Positions 1 through 10,258 of a DNA stretch of 64,000 bases are shown here, piece by piece. Under the pieces are notes generated by a model that had not been told where the DNA came from, searched no databases, and saw only the letters and a list, made by a program, of their open reading frames with translations. Made by a program: the position numbers and the translations under genes. Numbering within the stretch: the stretch's first letter is position 1; the number at the start of each line of letters is the position of its first letter. The stretch is from Salvia splendens (lineage: Eukaryota; Streptophyta; Magnoliopsida; Lamiales; Lamiaceae): assembly GCF_004379255.2 (NCBI RefSeq), contig NC_056042.1:18213901-18277900 (forward strand), written 5' to 3'.

Positions 1-75
1 CACCAACTTCCCTGTGGGATCAACCCCGAACTTGCCGCTTTACTGTTAAAGTTGTGCAAAATTGGGAGTTATAAA
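1..75 (+). repeat. possible 3' end of an Athila/Tat-type LTR at the window edge
   Basis: The first bases contain a CCCTGTGGGATC-like stretch followed by a short AT-rich run, a combination I associate with the last 50-80 bp of Athila/Tat-type LTRs. It reads on the plus strand, opposite to the Athila-like coding region to its right, so it could belong to a different copy. No partner LTR is visible, so this is only a suggestion. Confidence 0.25.
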
Positions 76-637
76 TTGCTTTGGCAAGGCGGAAAGGGCG
101 AGAGCTAGAGTGCATTGATTAAGTGGCAACGACATTTGCTAACTGATCCAATCGGTTCGGTTTTCACTCCATATAACTTGATCCGCATTCTATTCAGGTT
201 TTTGATCTCTTTCCTAGTCCCTCCAATCCCTCCCCTTCGAATCAGGTGCAATCCGGCCTTAGACAGCCTTGAACATCCGCCGCCCCCCTTTTCCTTCCCA
301 GTCAGTACATTTGCTCGTCAAGATCACCCATACTTGTGGCCACACACTGGATTCGCTCAGTCACTCATTCCTCACCAGGGATGTTAGGACTGTTTTCTCT
401 CAATATGCTAACCACGGATGCTTTGGACTCGGATTTCACGTGCAGCTCCTGAAGGTCTTTAAGGCTTGTAACGGGGTTATTGGTTTGTAGCGTTTGGGGT
501 GGATGTTCCTAAAGCTCTAAGGCTCAAAACTACTACTTATTTTGATGTGGGAGAACTGTGTGCATTTGAGTTTTCAGCTGTTACTCCTCTTGGCTGGACA
601 TTTTCTGATATTGGTCTCCAACTGGTCAGTAGCGTCA

Positions 638-745
638 TGTGGCTTCGCCACCCTTATTCCTTCTCTTCTTTTTGTGGTCAAATATTTTCAACCATTTCTT
701 CGCATTTTCTCAATTTCTTTTGTGGCTTCGACACCCTTATTCATT
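638..745. repeat. short direct repeat about 84 bp apart
   Basis: A segment beginning GTGGCTTCG(C/A)CACCCTTATTC occurs near 638 and again near 722. The surrounding T-rich sequence is also loosely similar, so this looks like a local duplication inside the non-coding tail. Confidence 0.45.
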
Positions 746-1321
746 CTTATCTTTTTGGGGCCTGGAATCTCTTCCTGGTCATTTTCTCCTTGCCTCTCTA
801 TTTCTTCCAGTTGGTTTTCTTCTTGTATGTCCTGCTGGCCAGTTGCTTTATTGCCTTATGCCTCGCACACACACAGTCCCAGTGGCTAGGAGATTATATA
901 TGGGTATATACGGCTAGAAAGTGGGGTTCTAAAGGCGGTTTTTTATTAAGGGGGGTTTCCTACTGCCTTCAGGTCTTGCTACACGCGATCACCTTACCCT
1001 AGACATCATGTGGCAGCCACTCTTTTCTTTTCTGAATTAGTGGAAAGTGGTTCCACTTTAGGCTTTTAACTCGCATTTTAAGAGGGCTTTTGTATTTGGC
1101 TCCAAGGATGGGCTTTTCTCTCACACTTGCATCATCTGTACTGACTAGGAGGTACTAAAGGGGGTGGTTTCCATCTTCCAGCATGTCCTTTCTCCTTCAA
1201 TTCCCCTCACCGCCAGTTCGAGGCAGTTGAGTTTTAAGCCAAATCAACACGCATAATAAAAAAAACTAGAACTAGAAAGACACTAACACAAACACTAAAC
1301 GCAGACTACACATATATACAT

Positions 1322-1412
1322 GCCATACTGGCCGTTGCATCCCCCCTCCCACTTCACAAGTGTCTGCCCTCAGATAAAGCTGTGAAGTGGAAAAGGTAAT
1401 GGCCAGTATGGC
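1322..1412. repeat. two-tier inverted repeat (hairpin)
   Basis: The outer arms GCCATACTGGCC (1322-1333) and GGCCAGTATGGC (1401-1412) are perfect reverse complements. The inner arms CCACTTCACA (1349-1358) and TGTGAAGTGG (1381-1390) are also perfect. They can fold as one long interrupted stem with a loop of about 22 nt. Confidence 0.8.
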
Positions 1413-1478
1413 TGACACACAGACAAACCAAACAAGAAAACAGAACCCAACAGACACAATTATAAATACAAAACTCCT

Positions 1479-1509
1479 CACACTTAGGCTACGCAGTAGG
1501 CTAAGTGTG
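1479..1509. repeat. short inverted repeat
   Basis: The arms CACACTTAG (1479-1487) and CTAAGTGTG (1501-1509) are perfect complements. The next few bases pair imperfectly. Confidence 0.7.
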
Positions 1510-1570
1510 AATTAACATGCACTAAAAAAATAAAAATACATGCGCCAAAATAGTAAACCCCGTACTTCTC

Positions 1571-1599
1571 ACACTTAGACTATATAATAGTCTAAGTGT
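1571..1599. repeat. perfect 13-bp inverted repeat
   Basis: The arms at 1571-1583 and 1587-1599 pair over 13 bp with a 3-nt loop. The core CACTTAG is the same as in the inverted repeat 90 bp upstream, so the two hairpins are related copies. Confidence 0.8.
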
Positions 1600-1785
1600 T
1601 ATGAATAGGGTTTACACCCATTATGCTTCCAAAAAAACAAATTAAAAAAAACTAAAACTGAAAAAAAGAAAAACTAACTTGTTAGGGGGGTGTGGTGGTC
1701 ACTTGTTCCTCCTGCTCCTTCGCGGTACAGGGGTTGGTGCAAGTGGTTCTTCAAACTCTTCTCTCTCGGACTCGGACTCACTTCC

Positions 1786-4609
1786 CTAGGATTCTGCCTG
1801 TCCCTCGGCAGCTTCCTCCTCTGTCTCGGTCACTTCCTTCTCTGGTACTCTTGGTTGATCAGTTTGGCCTCTGTGGCCACTCGTAGCTTCTCGTACTAGT
1901 TTCCCTGTTCCCAACTCCTTCATAATTCCTTCCATTACATTCGCCAGACGGTTCAACTCCGCCCTAGCTCGCCTGTTTTCTTCCTCTAGTTCTGTCACTG
2001 CCTCTCCAATCTCTCTTGCCTCTGCGTTTGAGCCTGTGTTCCCTGGCTCGCTGCAACTCTCCCGGCCGGAATAGCTTCTTCCCCCATCGCGTAAAAATGC
2101 GATACTCCATGCCTCATGTAAACAGTATTCGTTCGGACAAAGAATGGTGTATCAAACAGACCGGGGGGGTCCACCATGGTAAGGGGGGATAAGTCTTCAG
2201 CCTCCGAGATGATGATGTTGTTTCTGATGAAAACGCCCAACATATGGCAGAGAGAGAGGTTTCTCACAGGATGGGTGGCAATGAGATGGCATTGGTAAGC
2301 GGTCTAGAATCCCAGATGTATTTTCCTCCCGCGCTTGGCGCACCAAAGGAGGTACAGCTCTGTCATGGATGTTCGGATGGCCGAATTCGATTGTCCCAGC
2401 AAGTTGAAATCCAGGTGGAGTTGTACCAGACGTAAGATTCGATTGTTGAAATGGATAAAGCGAGAGATAGTGGACGCGAACTGGCCGGCGGCCGGGTGAG
2501 TTAACTCCTCCCATGCCTCTTGGGGCTCAAAGTCTACGTGCCTACGGGGAATCCCCCATTCCCTGTTCCTCCATTCTGGCCCTATGGCCTCCTCCAGACT
2601 ACACATTCCCAATCTCACTGTCCACTCTATCAAACTCATGCTTATCTCCCCTCCGAACAACCTGAAACTTATAGAATCCTCATCCAAGTCTGTGGTTACT
2701 CTAAATCTGAATGTAGTAAAGAACTCTTTCTCTAGCTTAACAGGGATATTCGGATCCCTATTCTACAACAACGACTCGAAACCCAATGCACGAACATAAG
2801 ACAGAAAAGATTCACGGGCATCTAACTCATCGAGAGAAGGAAAATGAAGTACCTTACCACACTTAACTTGTTTACTCCCGTTATCCTTATCCTTGAAAGC
2901 ATCTTGTAGCTTTTTTGAGTCGAACAACTTCATCTCCTCCAGCAGCTCATCAGTGAGCTCCACTGTCCAGCGCTTGTACCTCAATCTCTCTGCTGGGGGA
3001 TGTATTAGCTCCTGGTGATTGTGCGGGAGCTGTTGTTCTCTGCACTCCTCATCCTCCAAGGAAATGTTACTGTCGGAGTCAGACTCTTCACTAACGGCAT
3101 AGTCACTGTCGCTTGCTTCCTGGTGGTGCGGTGTGGTTCTCTGAGCTGGATCTGTGATAACGATGCCTATGTTGCTTGTGCGCTGTCTCTTGGTGCTTGG
3201 CTTTCTCTTGACAGGGGTTTTCCCTTTTCGTTTCCTCTCCTCTTGGTACCTATCCTCGTCACTATCAGGCTTGTCTTCCGATTTCTTTCCAGCTTGTGTC
3301 AAAGGCTGGTCCTTGGCAGTAGGGCGGGTCTCTACGCGGATACGTGTACGGTCGTCTCTTTGCTCGACATGACCTACTGACTCAGGTACGAGGTCCAGAC
3401 CCTCAGCCACCTGCTCAGTCTCATCTCCCTGGTCCCTCGGCATTGGGGAGACCACTTTGGTTTCCATCGCAGTATGCTCCTAGTCAGTAGCGGATAAGGA
3501 CTCCTCCCCAGGTTTTGTGGGAGTGGTCCGTTCCTCTTCGCTTAAAATCTCTACTGGATCTTCTGCTGTGTTTTCCCTCGCCTTGCTAGATGCCCATTTT
3601 CCTAGGCATCTCTGCGATACTCTCTTTAGTTTTGGTCGTACTGCCTTGGGGTCGTTCTTCAACACTAACTTTCGCTTGACGGCCTTCGGTTTTAACACTG
3701 GTGGTGCCGCTGGTACCGGTACCTCTGTTCTTGCTGCTGTTTCCTCTTCTTCAATCTGCGCATCACTTCCCCCCGCCTCTGTCTAGGGAGTTGTTGACTC
3801 TGTTTCTTCAGCTCTAGTCTGCCCTTCTTCCACCCGGTCTACTGGCTGGTTAGATAGGCGTTCTGAGGTGTTCCGTACTCCGGTTTCCTCACTCTTTCCT
3901 ACTGCCCCCGATGCGAGGTCCATACCCTCTACCATCGTGGCAGTGTCATCATCCATCCTAGTCACTTCGCTTAAAAGCGCTTCAAACTCCTCATCAATCA
4001 CGAGGCCTTGCTTCCTGGCCATTTCATTCAGATCTATTTCTTCCCTCGCGATCTCCTGGGGATTGGTCTCCGCTAACGGCGTTCTTTCTGGTTCATCTCC
4101 TCCCTTCCGGCTCTTCTGTTCCCTTTTTCTCTTCTCTTCGCGTTCCCCTGAGTCAGAGTCGTAATTGGCGGAGATGGGGTCAACTTCAATCGAGTTGCTT
4201 TGTTCTTGAGTCGGGGAGGGTTCCGAGGGCTCTGATGGTGTGGCCGCCGAGGGAGATTCCCGTTCTGGATAGGTTGTCAAGGAGGTCGGAATGGAAGTGG
4301 GTGGTTGTACTGTGGGTTGCACATTCGGTTCTGCTGCAGGTACTGCTGGGGTTTCTCCGGTCACGCCTCCTTGTGTACCGATTCGGCTAAAATTTGCCAA
4401 CTCAGCTGCCCAGTCTCTATGCGGGTCTTGTTGTCGAACTCCTCCATTATGTCCAAAGAAAACATCGCCGGAGCCTGAGGGTTCGGCTCCTGCGGTTGCG
4501 GGTTCGGCGGCCGTTCTTCCGGTGGCGGATGCGATTCTGGGGTTTCTTCCTTACGGGTTGAAGGGGTTTTCGCACCGGTTTGTTTCTTTGCCCATTTCTT
4601 TTTTCCCAT
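1786..4609 (-). pseudogene. Athila-type env-position ORF (ATHILA ORF-1 / putative plant transposon protein), decayed
   Basis: This is the long second ORF that Athila elements carry downstream of pol; its function is unknown. A start fits at 4609 (MGKKKW...), followed by a Pro/Glu-rich, low-complexity N-terminal part. A frameshift near 4390 moves reading to a second frame, which then runs to about 1995. That frame is broken by four in-frame stops at 3783, 3480, 2763 and 2304, all TAG. The middle is highly charged with Ser/Asp/Glu stretches. The conserved globular part lies at about 2300-3010 and includes the segments RYKRWTVEL, WTVRLGMCSLEE and FIHFNNRIL, which resemble the plant transposon protein domain family. 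A last frameshift near 1998 leads into a coiled-coil-like C-terminus (to 1786). I see no clear membrane segment. Position after integrase and on the same strand supports the assignment. It is non-functional as it stands. Confidence 0.65.
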
Positions 4610-5241
4610 GTCTAAAATTGGTGGTTTTTGGTTGTAATGCGGTGTTGGTTTCTGCGGATGACGGCGGAAAAAAAAGTTTTTTGAAGAGAGAATTCGCAGG
4701 TGAGGGTTTTTCTGAGATGAAGGGGGAATGGTTGGAATATGAGAGTAGAATAGGTAGTTGAGGGTTTGTAACCGGCTATGAGCGCTTTCCAGGTTGGCGT
4801 CGATTCGCGTGGGAGGCGGTTGAGAGTGCTTCTCCCTGATTGGACGTCGCCTGTCCTTTCTCTGCACACGCGCCCTCCCAGTCGCCGTTCGCCTGCAAAG
4901 CTGCAACAAACCCCAATTCAAATTTCTTCCCTTAATGATTTTCCCCCTATAATTTCCCAAATTAGTAACAGAGTAAAAAAAGACACTTAAATAAAATTGA
5001 GAGTTTCACCAAAATGGCATTCTGCCTGTCAGTATGTACTACCAATTAAATATTTGTGGTCCGAAAAATATTTTTGGGTTTTTTTTAAAGATTAACTTGC
5101 GTGAAAAGAAATTAAATTGACTACCACGTATTTACAATATTTACATCTTCCCTTAGGAAATTTGGAATTCTACTTGGCCAACGTATGCAAATCATGCTAA
5201 AGGAAGCTAGCCAGTAGAACTCCAAATTCCTATCCTACCGG
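4610..5241 (-). other. spacer between Athila-like integrase and the env-position ORF
   Basis: No recognisable coding sequence lies here. A minus-strand frame continues upstream of the chosen start to 4960, but its sequence is Arg/Pro-rich and looks like untranslated leader. The part near 5156-5230 contains a long hairpin, listed separately. Confidence 0.45.
5156..5230. repeat. imperfect inverted repeat, about 24-bp arms
   Basis: The arm 5156-5180 pairs with 5208-5230 with about three mismatches or indels, around a 27-nt loop. It lies just after the integrase stop, where a subgenomic or splice signal for the second ORF could be expected; that role is inference. Confidence 0.6.
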
Positions 5242-6475
5242 TCAGTATGCAACCTTAACATGTGGTTGCAATGGGATCTCATCCACTACACCCACATCAC
5301 TATTCTCCCTAAACACTTTCAGCCTATGTCCATTTACGATAAAAGGTTCAGAGTTAGGAATACTCCCTGAAATCTCCACTGCTCCATTAGAATGGAGTGC
5401 GATTATGACATAAGGTCCTGCCCACTTCGACTTGAGGTTTCCAGGCATTAGCTTCAATCTCGACTGGAAGAGTAGTACTTTCTGGCCAACATGGAGGTCC
5501 TTGATCCTTAGATTTCTGTCGTGCCACAATTTGGTTCTCTCCTTATACCACATGGCTGAATCGAACGACTCTAATCTAAGTTCCTCCAACTCCTGTAGCT
5601 GCAGCTTCCTTTCCTCTTCACAGGCCCTAGCATCCATATTAACTTTCTGTAATGCCCAGCATGCTCGGTGCTCGATCCCCACAGGTAAATGGCACATCTT
5701 TCCAAAAATGATCCGATTCGGGGACATTCCTATGGGAGTTTTGTAGGCTGTCCGATACGCCCACAGAGCATCCTCTAACCTTACACTCCAGTCCTTCCTA
5801 GTAGGGTTGACCGTTTTCTCCAGAATCTTCTTTATCTCTCGGTTAGAGATCTCCGCTTGACCGTTTGCTTGAGGGTGGTAGGGGCTAGATAACCTGTGGT
5901 GCACACCGTACTTCTTCATCAAGGCTTCAATAGTGCGGTTACAGAAATGGGTTCCCTGATTGGATATGATGGCCCTTGGTACTCCGAACAGACTGGAAAT
6001 GTTACTCTTGAGAAACTTGGCTACCTCCTTCGCCTCACACGTACTTGTGGCCTTGGCTTCTACCCACTTGGAGACGTAGTCAACTGCGACTAAGATATAC
6101 AAGTTCCCATAAGACGAGGGAAAAAGGACCCATGAAGTCCATCCCCCATATGTCGAACAGCTCGCAAACAATGACCGGGACTTGTGGCATTTCATCTCAT
6201 GCAGAGATCCCACCGGTTAGTTGACAACGCTCACAACTTCTACAGAATTCGTAGGCTTCTTTGTTGAGGGTTGGCCAATAAAAACCGTTGTCCAGAATCT
6301 TCCTTGCCGTCTTCTTGGGACCGAAATGTCCTCCACATGCCAAGGAGTGGCAATGTATTAGCACGTCCCTCTGCTCCCAGTTAGGAACGCATCTTCTTAT
6401 CACTTGATCGGCTCCTACCCTCCAAAGGTATGGGTCATCCCAAAAGTAGTATTTTGCTTCACTTTTGATCTTCAT
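5242..6475 (-). pseudogene. Athila-like integrase, frameshifted
   Basis: This encodes the strand-transfer enzyme of a Ty3/gypsy element. The N-terminal zinc-binding (H2C2) part is at about 6200-6475, with C-x2-C seen as CRSCERC. The catalytic core and C-terminus occupy 5242-6213 in another frame, so a frameshift lies near 6200. The core shows [13 protein letters not shown], then a second-aspartate block that reads IISNQGTHF, where Athila-type integrases have an aspartate. The glutamate block [13 protein letters not shown] is retained. The D-to-N change would abolish strand transfer. The C-terminal part ([23 protein letters not shown]) is typical of Athila. The next ORF in the same direction is the env-position gene. 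Confidence 0.85.
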
Positions 6476-6556
6476 TCTTTAAGCTTTGGTGACGTTCTGC
6501 ACTTCTGGAAGCTCTCCTGAAACTAAGTAGTTGGCGAGGTCCGCATACCATGGCTC

Positions 6557-7060
6557 CTACCCTACTTTTTCTTTTCCTTTTTCTGTCACATCCTGGCCAG
6601 TAAGCTTCATCACTTCTTCCCAGTCAATTTTTTTGGAGGCGAAAATCACTTCACACAAGTGTTCCTCAGGGAATCGATCTCGTACTTCCTCGCTGCTCCC
6701 ATCTTGCACTATCCTGCTCAAATGATTCGCAACTTTGTTTTCGACCCCTTTCTTGTCTTCTACCTCCCAATCGAACTCTTGTAACAGAAGTACCCATCGG
6801 ATCAAGCGGGGTTTGGATTCTTTCTTGGTAACTAGATACTTAATGGCTGCATGGTCAGTATAAACGATGACCTTGAATCCCAACAAGTACTGCCGAAACT
6901 TCTCGAATGAATACACCAAGGCCAGCATCTACTTCTCAGTGGTATCATAATTCCTTTGAGCTTGATTCAAAGTTTTAGACGCATAGAAAATTACATACCT
7001 TTTCCCGTTGATCTTCTGACCCAGAACAGCTCCCACCGCGTAATCGCCCGAATAATTGGT
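6557..7060 (-). pseudogene. Athila-like RNase H, decayed
   Basis: The RNase H domain of the Ty3 polyprotein degrades the RNA strand during reverse transcription. The sequence AVGAVLGQ...FYASKTLNQAQRNY can be read near 6940-7050. A TAG stop then replaces a sense codon just before [15 protein letters not shown] (from 6928). After it come [11 protein letters not shown] and the connection to the integrase region. The usual stretch between the thumb and AVGAVLG, which carries the first catalytic aspartate in a DAS motif, appears to be deleted here along with a frame change. Confidence 0.75.
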
Positions 7061-7663
7061 GCAAATACCAGCTTTTCTTTGAGGAGGTTGAAAGCAGTCT
7101 TGCACTGTTCATCAAAATTGAATTCCACTTCGTTTTGAAGAAGTCTGGTAAGGGGCTGGGCAATTTTGGCAAAGTCTTTTATAAATTGTCGATAAAATCC
7201 TGCATGCCCCAGAAAACCCCTTATTTCCTTCTGGTCAGTAGGGAAAGGTAGTTTGGAAATTACCTCCACTTTGGCTTGATACACCTGAATTTCTCTCTCT
7301 GACACCACGTGCCCTAGGACGATGCCCTCTGTGACCATGAAATGACACTTCTCAAAATTCAAGACTAGGCTCTTTGCTTGACACCTCTCCAGAACTACGT
7401 CCAAGTGATGAAGGCATGAATCGAAGGAGTCTCCGTAGACAGTAAAGTCATCCATGAATATTTCTATGCACTCCTCGATCAGATCGGAAAATATGCTCAT
7501 CATGCATCGTTGGAATGTTCCCGGAGCATTGCAAAGACCGAACGGCATGCGTCTGTACGCGTATGTGAAGGTGGTCTTATCCTGATCTTCAGGGTCCACG
7601 TAGATTTGAAAATACCCGCTGTACCCATCCAAAAAACAAAAGTACTTCTTCCCCGCCAGTCGC
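7061..7663 (-). pseudogene. Athila-like reverse transcriptase, 5'-truncated
   Basis: This contains the palm and thumb of a Ty3/gypsy reverse transcriptase. Visible motifs in order are RLAGKKYFCFLDGYSGY (first catalytic aspartate), MPFGLCNAPGTFQRCM, the FMDD catalytic box in IFMDDFTVYGDSF, and GFLGHAGFYRQFIKDF. These match the Athila lineage. The N-terminal finger region, protease and gag are missing. At about 7660 the sequence switches to a copia gag on the same strand but in a different frame. The remaining domain is otherwise well conserved. Confidence 0.88.
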
Positions 7664-8128
7664 CTGGGACTCGGGATCGATCGTCCCTCCCAAGACCTCA
7701 ATTTGGTTGAGGTGGCCCATCATCTCGAGGACGTGGTCCCTCACAGACGAGTCTTCCTTCATTGTCTTCGACATGATACTCCGAAAGGCTTGAGACTTAG
7801 CCGTTCGATTCTGAGTACCAAAAGAATTCTTGAGATTCTACATAATCTCAGCGGCAGTTTCCATAGCAGAATGCTGATGCTTGAGTACTGATGACATAGA
7901 TGCCAACATGTAGCACTTAGCCATCTCATTCGCCTTATGCCACCGTCTGTGTGCATCTCTAACTCCTGCCGCAGCGTTAGCCGGCGGCACTGGAGGTCGC
8001 GGGGTGGTGAGCACAAAGATGTACTCATCTGCTGTGAGAACGATGTCCAAATTTTATTTCCATTCTATGTAATTTTGGCCCACGAGTTTATTTTCTTTGA
8101 GAATTGCAGAAAGATGATTGAACGACAT
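7664..8128 (-). pseudogene. E2 copia gag, 3'-truncated, with two stops
   Basis: This is the 5' part of a Ty1/copia Gag (UBN2-type capsid). A start fits at 8128. The block LKENKLVGQNYIEWK is followed by a TAA, then NLDIVLTADEYIFVL, a Pro/Ala-rich linker, and RRWHKANEMAKCYMLASM. After a TAG comes VRDHVLEMMGHLNQIEVLGG. The match to copia Gag ends at about 7664, where Athila reverse transcriptase begins. The stops are single-base changes in one frame, so before them the ORF was open. This copy has a better Gag than E3 and E4 of the same LTR family. The zinc knuckle and all of pol are lost. Confidence 0.82.
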
Positions 8129-8490
8129 ATTGACGATTTGATTTGCACTGCAAAACAGAGTATTTTACTATTGTCATAAACTTATGTAAGAAGTTTGCTT
8201 AGATTAACCATAAAACTTTTCAAAATCTTACAACTGTAAAATTAAAATTTTGTACCCTCCAGAGGAAGTCAATACGCATTAAAATCTTACAATTCTACTG
8301 GTCACAACACCGACGAATAGTCCAGAGACCACAGAGTGGCATGGCCGCCTAATGTTGCCTAAGCAAGACCATCTCTTTAGCATTACAGAGTCTCATTTCT
8401 ACAACACACTCCCATAACAATGCTCATGTGCTGCTAACAAGATCAAGCTACCTCATAAATCCTGTGTGAACTTCTGAATCTCGCAGTTTC

Positions 8491-8640
8491 TTAGGATTAT
8501 TGTCCCCACAGAGCAGGCGGCGATAATATTGAAAACTACATTCTAGTTTATACTATTTATATTTGAGAAGTCCGCCCTCATGAACTTGTTATTTTCTTAG
8601 GATTATTGTCCCCACAGAGCAGGTGGCGATAATATTAGAA
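8491..8640 (-). repeat. duplicated stem-loop motif in the E2 leader
   Basis: A block of about 47 bp occurs at about 8491-8537 and again at 8594-8640. Each holds an inverted repeat. The second has perfect CCAC/GTGG arms at 8612-8626. In the first, the minus-strand RNA would pair CCGC with GUGG, keeping the stem through a G-U wobble. The same duplicated block is present in E3 and E4. Confidence 0.75.
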
Positions 8641-9019
8641 AAAGGCTTCATAAATTGCAAACCAATTGATGGAGACCATATACAAACGTTGAGTTCGTAA
8701 TTATAGCTTAAATATTTTGGGTTATGGTTTTTCTTTAATTATCCTTAGCCTTAGGGCAGAGAAAGGCTCTCATTAAATTCTGTTGGTTTTTAATTTGCTT
8801 GATAATTAAATCTTTTATTAATTGGTATCTTCCTTTAGGAAATTATTGTTCTAGAATCTCTTATCCATGTCTACTATAAGATATGTCTAAATTAAATAAA
8901 TTATTTAATTCTTAATAAGACATGAAAAATTAAATTCAAATTAATTCTGTGTTCAAGATTAGGAAGAGATATTTCATTATTTAATGTATTCATACATATC
9001 TATCCTTTTTAGGATCTTA

Positions 9020-9255
9020 GATATATAAATATTAGGAAACTATTAAAGTATTCTTATCCATATCATCTAGGAATCAAAATAATATTATTTATTTCCATAG
9101 ATATATAAAATAATAAAAATATTCTAAAATCTAGACAAATATTAGGAAACTATTATATTATTCTCATCTATATCATCTAGGAATAAAATAATATTATTTA
9201 TTTCCATAGATATAGATAATAATAAAAATATTCCTAAAATCTAGACAAATCTTCC
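9020..9255. repeat. AT-rich tandem repeat, about 117-bp unit, two copies
   Basis: Two nearly identical units start near 9021 and 9138. Each contains AAATATTAGGAAACTATTA, CATCTAGGAAT and CTAGACAAAT. This corresponds in place to the longer AT-rich repeat arrays in the E3 and E4 leaders. Confidence 0.75.
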
Positions 9256-9339
9256 AAAAAGATTTTATTTCAATTAAATAATAATATTTTAATGATATCT
9301 TTTAATAAAATAATTAAATAATCATTAAAATAATCCTTC

Positions 9340-10110
9340 ATCGTTATCTCATCGTACGAGGTTCGAACGAACGATGAACGACGAAGATCAGACGAATTCG
9401 TCGTCGAGTCACGACGCACGCAGCGTCTCGGACACTAGCGAGCGCCCGTCTCGGTCGTCTCGACCGTCGGGTGCCGACACGTCTCGGCCAGCTGAGCACG
9501 TCGGGTGACGCGGTCCTCGGCCAGCGGCGCGCACGACGGTGGCGCTGCTCTCGGCCAGTTGCTGTCGCCTGTCTCGGCCTATCCGAGCGACGATGCTCCC
9601 ATCGCAGTGGCACATGGCGCACAACTCGGCGCGTCCGTCTTGGCCAGTGGCGGCCGTAGGTTGCCGACATTTCTCGGCCAGGCGCGCACGCGGCGGCGCG
9701 CACCTCTCGGCCAGCGTCTCTGCTCCCGTCTCGGACATCCGAGCCGTCGGGTGGCGCGAGCTCTCGGCCAGCGGCGCGCACGGTGGCGCGCCCACTCTCG
9801 GCCAGCTCCGACCACCCTTCCTTCCACCTAGGGTTCCAGCTCTCGGCGCCTGGTGTCTCGGTGGTTCTCGGACGAACCACCACTCTGTGCCAGCCTTCAC
9901 GTCGGCCTTGGTGTGGGGAACGCCTGGGGTTTTGCGGTCTCGGCTAGCGTCGCGCTCGAGCCCACGCTCGATTGCGCGTCGCCCCGTGATCGCGATCCCT
10001 CAGCTCCCATTCAATCGACAACCCTATTTAACGATCGCGCGTGGTGCAATCCATCTCAGCGCAAGCGCCGACGGTTCACACGTCTCATACGATCGAGTAA
10101 TTCAAGTTCT
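9340..10110. repeat. GC-rich island with repeated CTCGGCCAG in the E2 leader
   Basis: This segment has much higher GC content than its surroundings. CTCGGCCAG or a one-base variant recurs about eight to ten times at irregular intervals of 30-60 bp between 9470 and 9810. Long frames are open on both strands (for example 9344-9883 minus), but they encode Arg/Ala/Pro-rich repetitive peptides that follow from base composition. I do not call them genes. Confidence 0.65.
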
Positions 10111-10244
10111 TTGATTCAATAGTTTTTGAGTTCATCATGCATAATTTATTAAACAAAACACCAAGAACATGCTTCGCAATCAAATAATACATGCATACAT
10201 GAATTTCGCGAAATTTAAATCTAAATAATCAGAGCCAAAGACTG

Positions 10245-10256
10245 GCTCTGATACCA
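10245..10256 (-). other. E2 primer-binding site
   Basis: The minus strand reads TGGTATCAGAGC, complementary to the 3' end of plant initiator tRNA-Met, two bases inside the LTR end. It sets the element's orientation as minus. Confidence 0.9.
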
Positions 10257-10258
10257 AT

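Larger units (their letters stand above)
76..1785. other. non-coding region flanking the Athila-like ORF, probably element 3' region/LTR
   Basis: This stretch lies downstream (in minus-strand sense) of the env-position ORF, where Athila elements carry a long non-coding tail and the 3' LTR. Open frames on the plus strand around 499-1002 encode F/L/S-rich peptides from pyrimidine-rich DNA and do not look like proteins. I could not fix an LTR boundary. The part from 1320 to 1600 holds three strong inverted repeats, listed separately. The rest shows nothing I can name. Confidence 0.4.
8129..10244 (-). other. E2 leader (between PBS and gag), about 2.1 kb
   Basis: This long untranslated leader is built like those of E3 and E4. 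Beside gag there is a region with small stem-loops (about 8250-8640), then an AT-rich repeat region (about 8700-9340), then a GC-rich island (about 9340-10110), then the PBS. No protein-like ORF is convincing in it. Confidence 0.7.

Noticed and set aside
499..1002. 167-codon plus-strand frame rich in Phe/Leu/Ser
   Set aside because: It arises from pyrimidine-rich DNA, overlaps other open frames, has no domain and lies in the tail of an element.
3015..3380. 121-codon plus-strand frame
   Set aside because: It is antisense to the recognisable Athila second ORF and is its mirror in another frame.
9344..9900. Overlapping minus-strand frames of 163 and 179 codons
   Set aside because: They lie in the GC-rich island of the E2 leader, are built from repeated short motifs, and are open on both strands by composition.
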